A stretch of DNA of 7,593 bases from an uncultured Alphaproteobacteria bacterium (lineage in GTDB: Bacteria > Pseudomonadota > Alphaproteobacteria > Thalassobaculales > Thalassobaculaceae): contig CALIMD010000116.1 in assembly GCA_938028645.1 (NCBI GenBank), positions 1 to 7,593 on the forward strand, read 5' to 3'. This document shows positions 6,161-7,593 of this stretch, one piece after another (within the stretch, counting starts at the first letter, position 1; every line of letters begins with the position of its first letter). A program made the position numbers and the translations under genes. The notes below the pieces were generated by a model. That model was given only the letters and a program-made list of their open reading frames with translations, ran no database searches and was not told where the DNA came from.

Positions 6161-7066
6161 TCATGCATTAGGATCAAGACCCCATAAAGCATAACGATCG
6201 GGATCTTCCATCCAGTTTTCTCTAACTTTAACAAAGAGAAAAAGATGAACCGTCCGATTTAATAGAACTTGAAGCTCATGTCGAGATGCTTTTCCTATCG
6301 CCTTTATCATGCTACCATGACGTCCCAACGTGATCTTCTTATGTCCAGGGCGTTGGACATAGATGATTTGATTTATAACAATTGCACCATCGTCTCTTTC
6401 GGTCCACTCCTCCGTCTCGACTGTAGCTCCATAGGGTAACTCCTGATGTAATTTGAGGAGCACTTGTTCTCGAGTTATTTCAGCAGCTAACAGTCGTTGA
6501 GGCAGATCCGAGACCTCATCTTCCGGATACAGCCAAGGACTGTCCGGCATTTTTGCAGATAAATATTCTAATAATGTTTCACAACCACTACCATTTTCAG
6601 CAGAGATCATAAAAGTATCAGAAAAAATATTCTCTTTTTGAAAGCGTTTGGTAATTGGAAGGAGTAGTTCTGGTTTCACTAAATCGATTTTATTTAAGAC
6701 TAAAATTGCTTCCTTATTATTGTTTTTCAAGCCACTTAAAATACGACTTGTATCGCTGTCTACTTCCCTTCGGGTTACATCATATAAAAAAACGATCAAA
6801 TCTGCGTCATCCGCGCCTAACCAGGCAGCGTCAACCATTGCTCGATCTAGTTTTCTTTTGGGTTCAAATATTCCGGGGGTATCGACAAATATAATCTGCG
6901 ATGCACCATGCATACAAACCCCTCTAATTCTGGTTCTGGTTGTTTGCACCTTATGAGTAACTATTGAAACCTTAAATCCCACGAGGTGGTTAACTAAAGT
7001 TGATTTGCCCGCATTAGGTGCTCCAATAACTGCAACAAAGCCAGCTTTAGTTACCTCATTACCCAT
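6161..7066 (-). CDS. era: GTPase Era
   Basis: Era is a GTPase that binds the 3' end of 16S rRNA and assists 30S subunit assembly at the inner face of the membrane. All diagnostic motifs are present in 301 residues: G1 GAPNAGKS (15-22), a G2 threonine region TTRTRIRG (42-49), G3 DTPG (62-65), G4 NKID (125-128) and G5 SAE (155-157). The C-terminal KH RNA-binding domain has YVQRPGHKKITLGRHGSMIK (236-255), in which the GxxG loop is G-R-H-G (248-251) rather than the common G-K-G-G. The end, VRENWMEDPDRYALWGLDPNA, is typical. In-frame TAA (the rnc stop) sits two codons before ATG 7066 with only GTA between, so the start is certain. AGG at 7077-7079, inside rnc, is a weak ribosome site. Confidence 0.97.
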   Translation of the reverse strand: MGNEVTKAGFVAVIGAPNAGKSTLVNHLVGFKVSIVTHKVQTTRTRIRGVCMHGASQIIFVDTPGIFEPKRKLDRAMVDAAWLGADDADLIVFLYDVTRREVDSDTSRILSGLKNNNKEAILVLNKIDLVKPELLLPITKRFQKENIFSDTFMISAENGSGCETLLEYLSAKMPDSPWLYPEDEVSDLPQRLLAAEITREQVLLKLHQELPYGATVETEEWTERDDGAIVINQIIYVQRPGHKKITLGRHGSMIKAIGKASRHELQVLLNRTVHLFLFVKVRENWMEDPDRYALWGLDPNA

Positions 7067-7069
7067 TAC

Positions 7070-7593
7070 TTATGCACCTAATTTCAGGTCTTCTAATAAT
7101 AATTCAGCAGCCTTTTGTTCAGCCCTCCGTTTTGATCGTCCAACGCCTTGTCTTGGTTTATGGTTTTTTAATGAAACCTCTATTGTAAACTCTGGAGAAT
7201 GGGCCGGTCCAGCAAGAGACACTACAGTATACTCTGGGAGTTCATACCGTTTCATTTGTGCCCATTCCTGTAAAGCAGTTTTTGCATCTAAAGGAGGCTT
7301 TATCTCGCGTTCTATTAATGGCTCCCAGTATTTATGGATAAATTCACTTGCTGCCTCCACTCCGCCATCTAAGTATAACGCCCCTATAGCGGCTTCAAGA
7401 GCATCAGATAAAATTGTGTTACTTTCTCTCGCCCCAGATGCTTCTTCTCCATCGGAGACTAACAAGTAATCCCCAAACGTTATTTCTTTAGCAATCTTTG
7501 CCAAAGCTTCACGCCGAACTAACTGCACGTACCGCCGGGCTATGTCTCCTTCGCGTTCCTTAGGGAACCGCTCTAATAACTTGTGCGCTATAA
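7070..7593 (-). CDS. rnc: Ribonuclease III (partial, N-terminal part outside window)
   Basis: RNase III cuts double-stranded RNA in rRNA processing and mRNA decay. The minus-strand frame is open to the window edge and gives 173 residues of an enzyme usually near 225, so about 50 N-terminal residues are missing, including the first catalytic signature (ERLEFLGD). The visible part begins IAHKLLERFPKEREGDIARR, then LVRREALAKIAKEI. SDALEAAIGALYLDGG carries the aspartate and glutamate that match E. coli D114 and E117. The C-terminal double-stranded RNA-binding domain starts around TALQEWAQMKRYELPEY and ends with SKRRAEQKAAELLLEDL. An internal GTG at 7526-7528 could be mistaken for a start, but the homologous sequence clearly continues upstream of it. 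The stop is followed after one codon by era in the same frame. Confidence 0.95.
   Translation of the reverse strand, partial: IAHKLLERFPKEREGDIARRYVQLVRREALAKIAKEITFGDYLLVSDGEEASGARESNTILSDALEAAIGALYLDGGVEAASEFIHKYWEPLIEREIKPPLDAKTALQEWAQMKRYELPEYTVVSLAGPAHSPEFTIEVSLKNHKPRQGVGRSKRRAEQKAAELLLEDLKLGA

Noticed and set aside
7005..7469. A 154-codon plus-strand open frame across the era/rnc junction
   Set aside because: It is antisense to the conserved coding sequence of both genes and shows no family motif, so it is a shadow frame.
7526..7528. GTG that would give RNase III a shorter 152-residue product
   Set aside because: The frame stays open upstream to the window edge and the upstream residues (LLERFP...EGDIARR) match RNase III, so the gene is simply cut by the window.

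Overview
The window suggests a fairly AT-rich alphaproteobacterium. The main evidence is the tight rnc-era-recO cluster at the right end, an arrangement common in that class, and the RecO sequence style: one lone cysteine where other RecO proteins carry a zinc finger, followed by a 'VSPKTGRAVS' segment. No genus can be named from the sequence alone.

Left and centre (1-5372): a set of genes for acyl-CoA chemistry and oxidation. A plus-strand run has short gaps and looks like one operon: the 3' end of an acyl-CoA dehydrogenase gene, a 712-residue acyl-CoA ligase of the ADP-forming (acetate--CoA ligase-like) family, and a crotonase-superfamily protein. A minus-strand 3-hydroxyacyl-CoA dehydrogenase-like gene converges on the crotonase across a 66-bp gap with two hairpins. 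It diverges from a plus-strand luciferase-like (LLM) flavin oxidoreductase gene across a 148-bp AT-rich gap that holds three inverted repeats and probably the promoters of both genes. Together these enzymes could activate an acid to its CoA thioester, desaturate it, act on the enoyl or oxo-acyl intermediate, and oxidise a hydroxyacyl product. The LLM enzyme might supply a monooxygenation step. The substrate cannot be read from the sequence.

Right (5411-7593): housekeeping genes on the minus strand, transcribed from right to left: rnc (RNase III, cut by the window edge), era (ribosome-assembly GTPase) and recO (recombination mediator). All three are in the same reading frame, with only one and two sense codons between each stop and the next start.

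No tRNA, rRNA, CRISPR array, insertion sequence or mobile element was seen, and no gene-free stretch exceeds 148 bp. I found no clear undescribed multi-gene system. The most unusual points are the crotonase lacking both standard catalytic glutamates, the altered active-site motif of the dehydrogenase, the palindromes in the divergent promoter region, and the single-frame rnc-era-recO layout.
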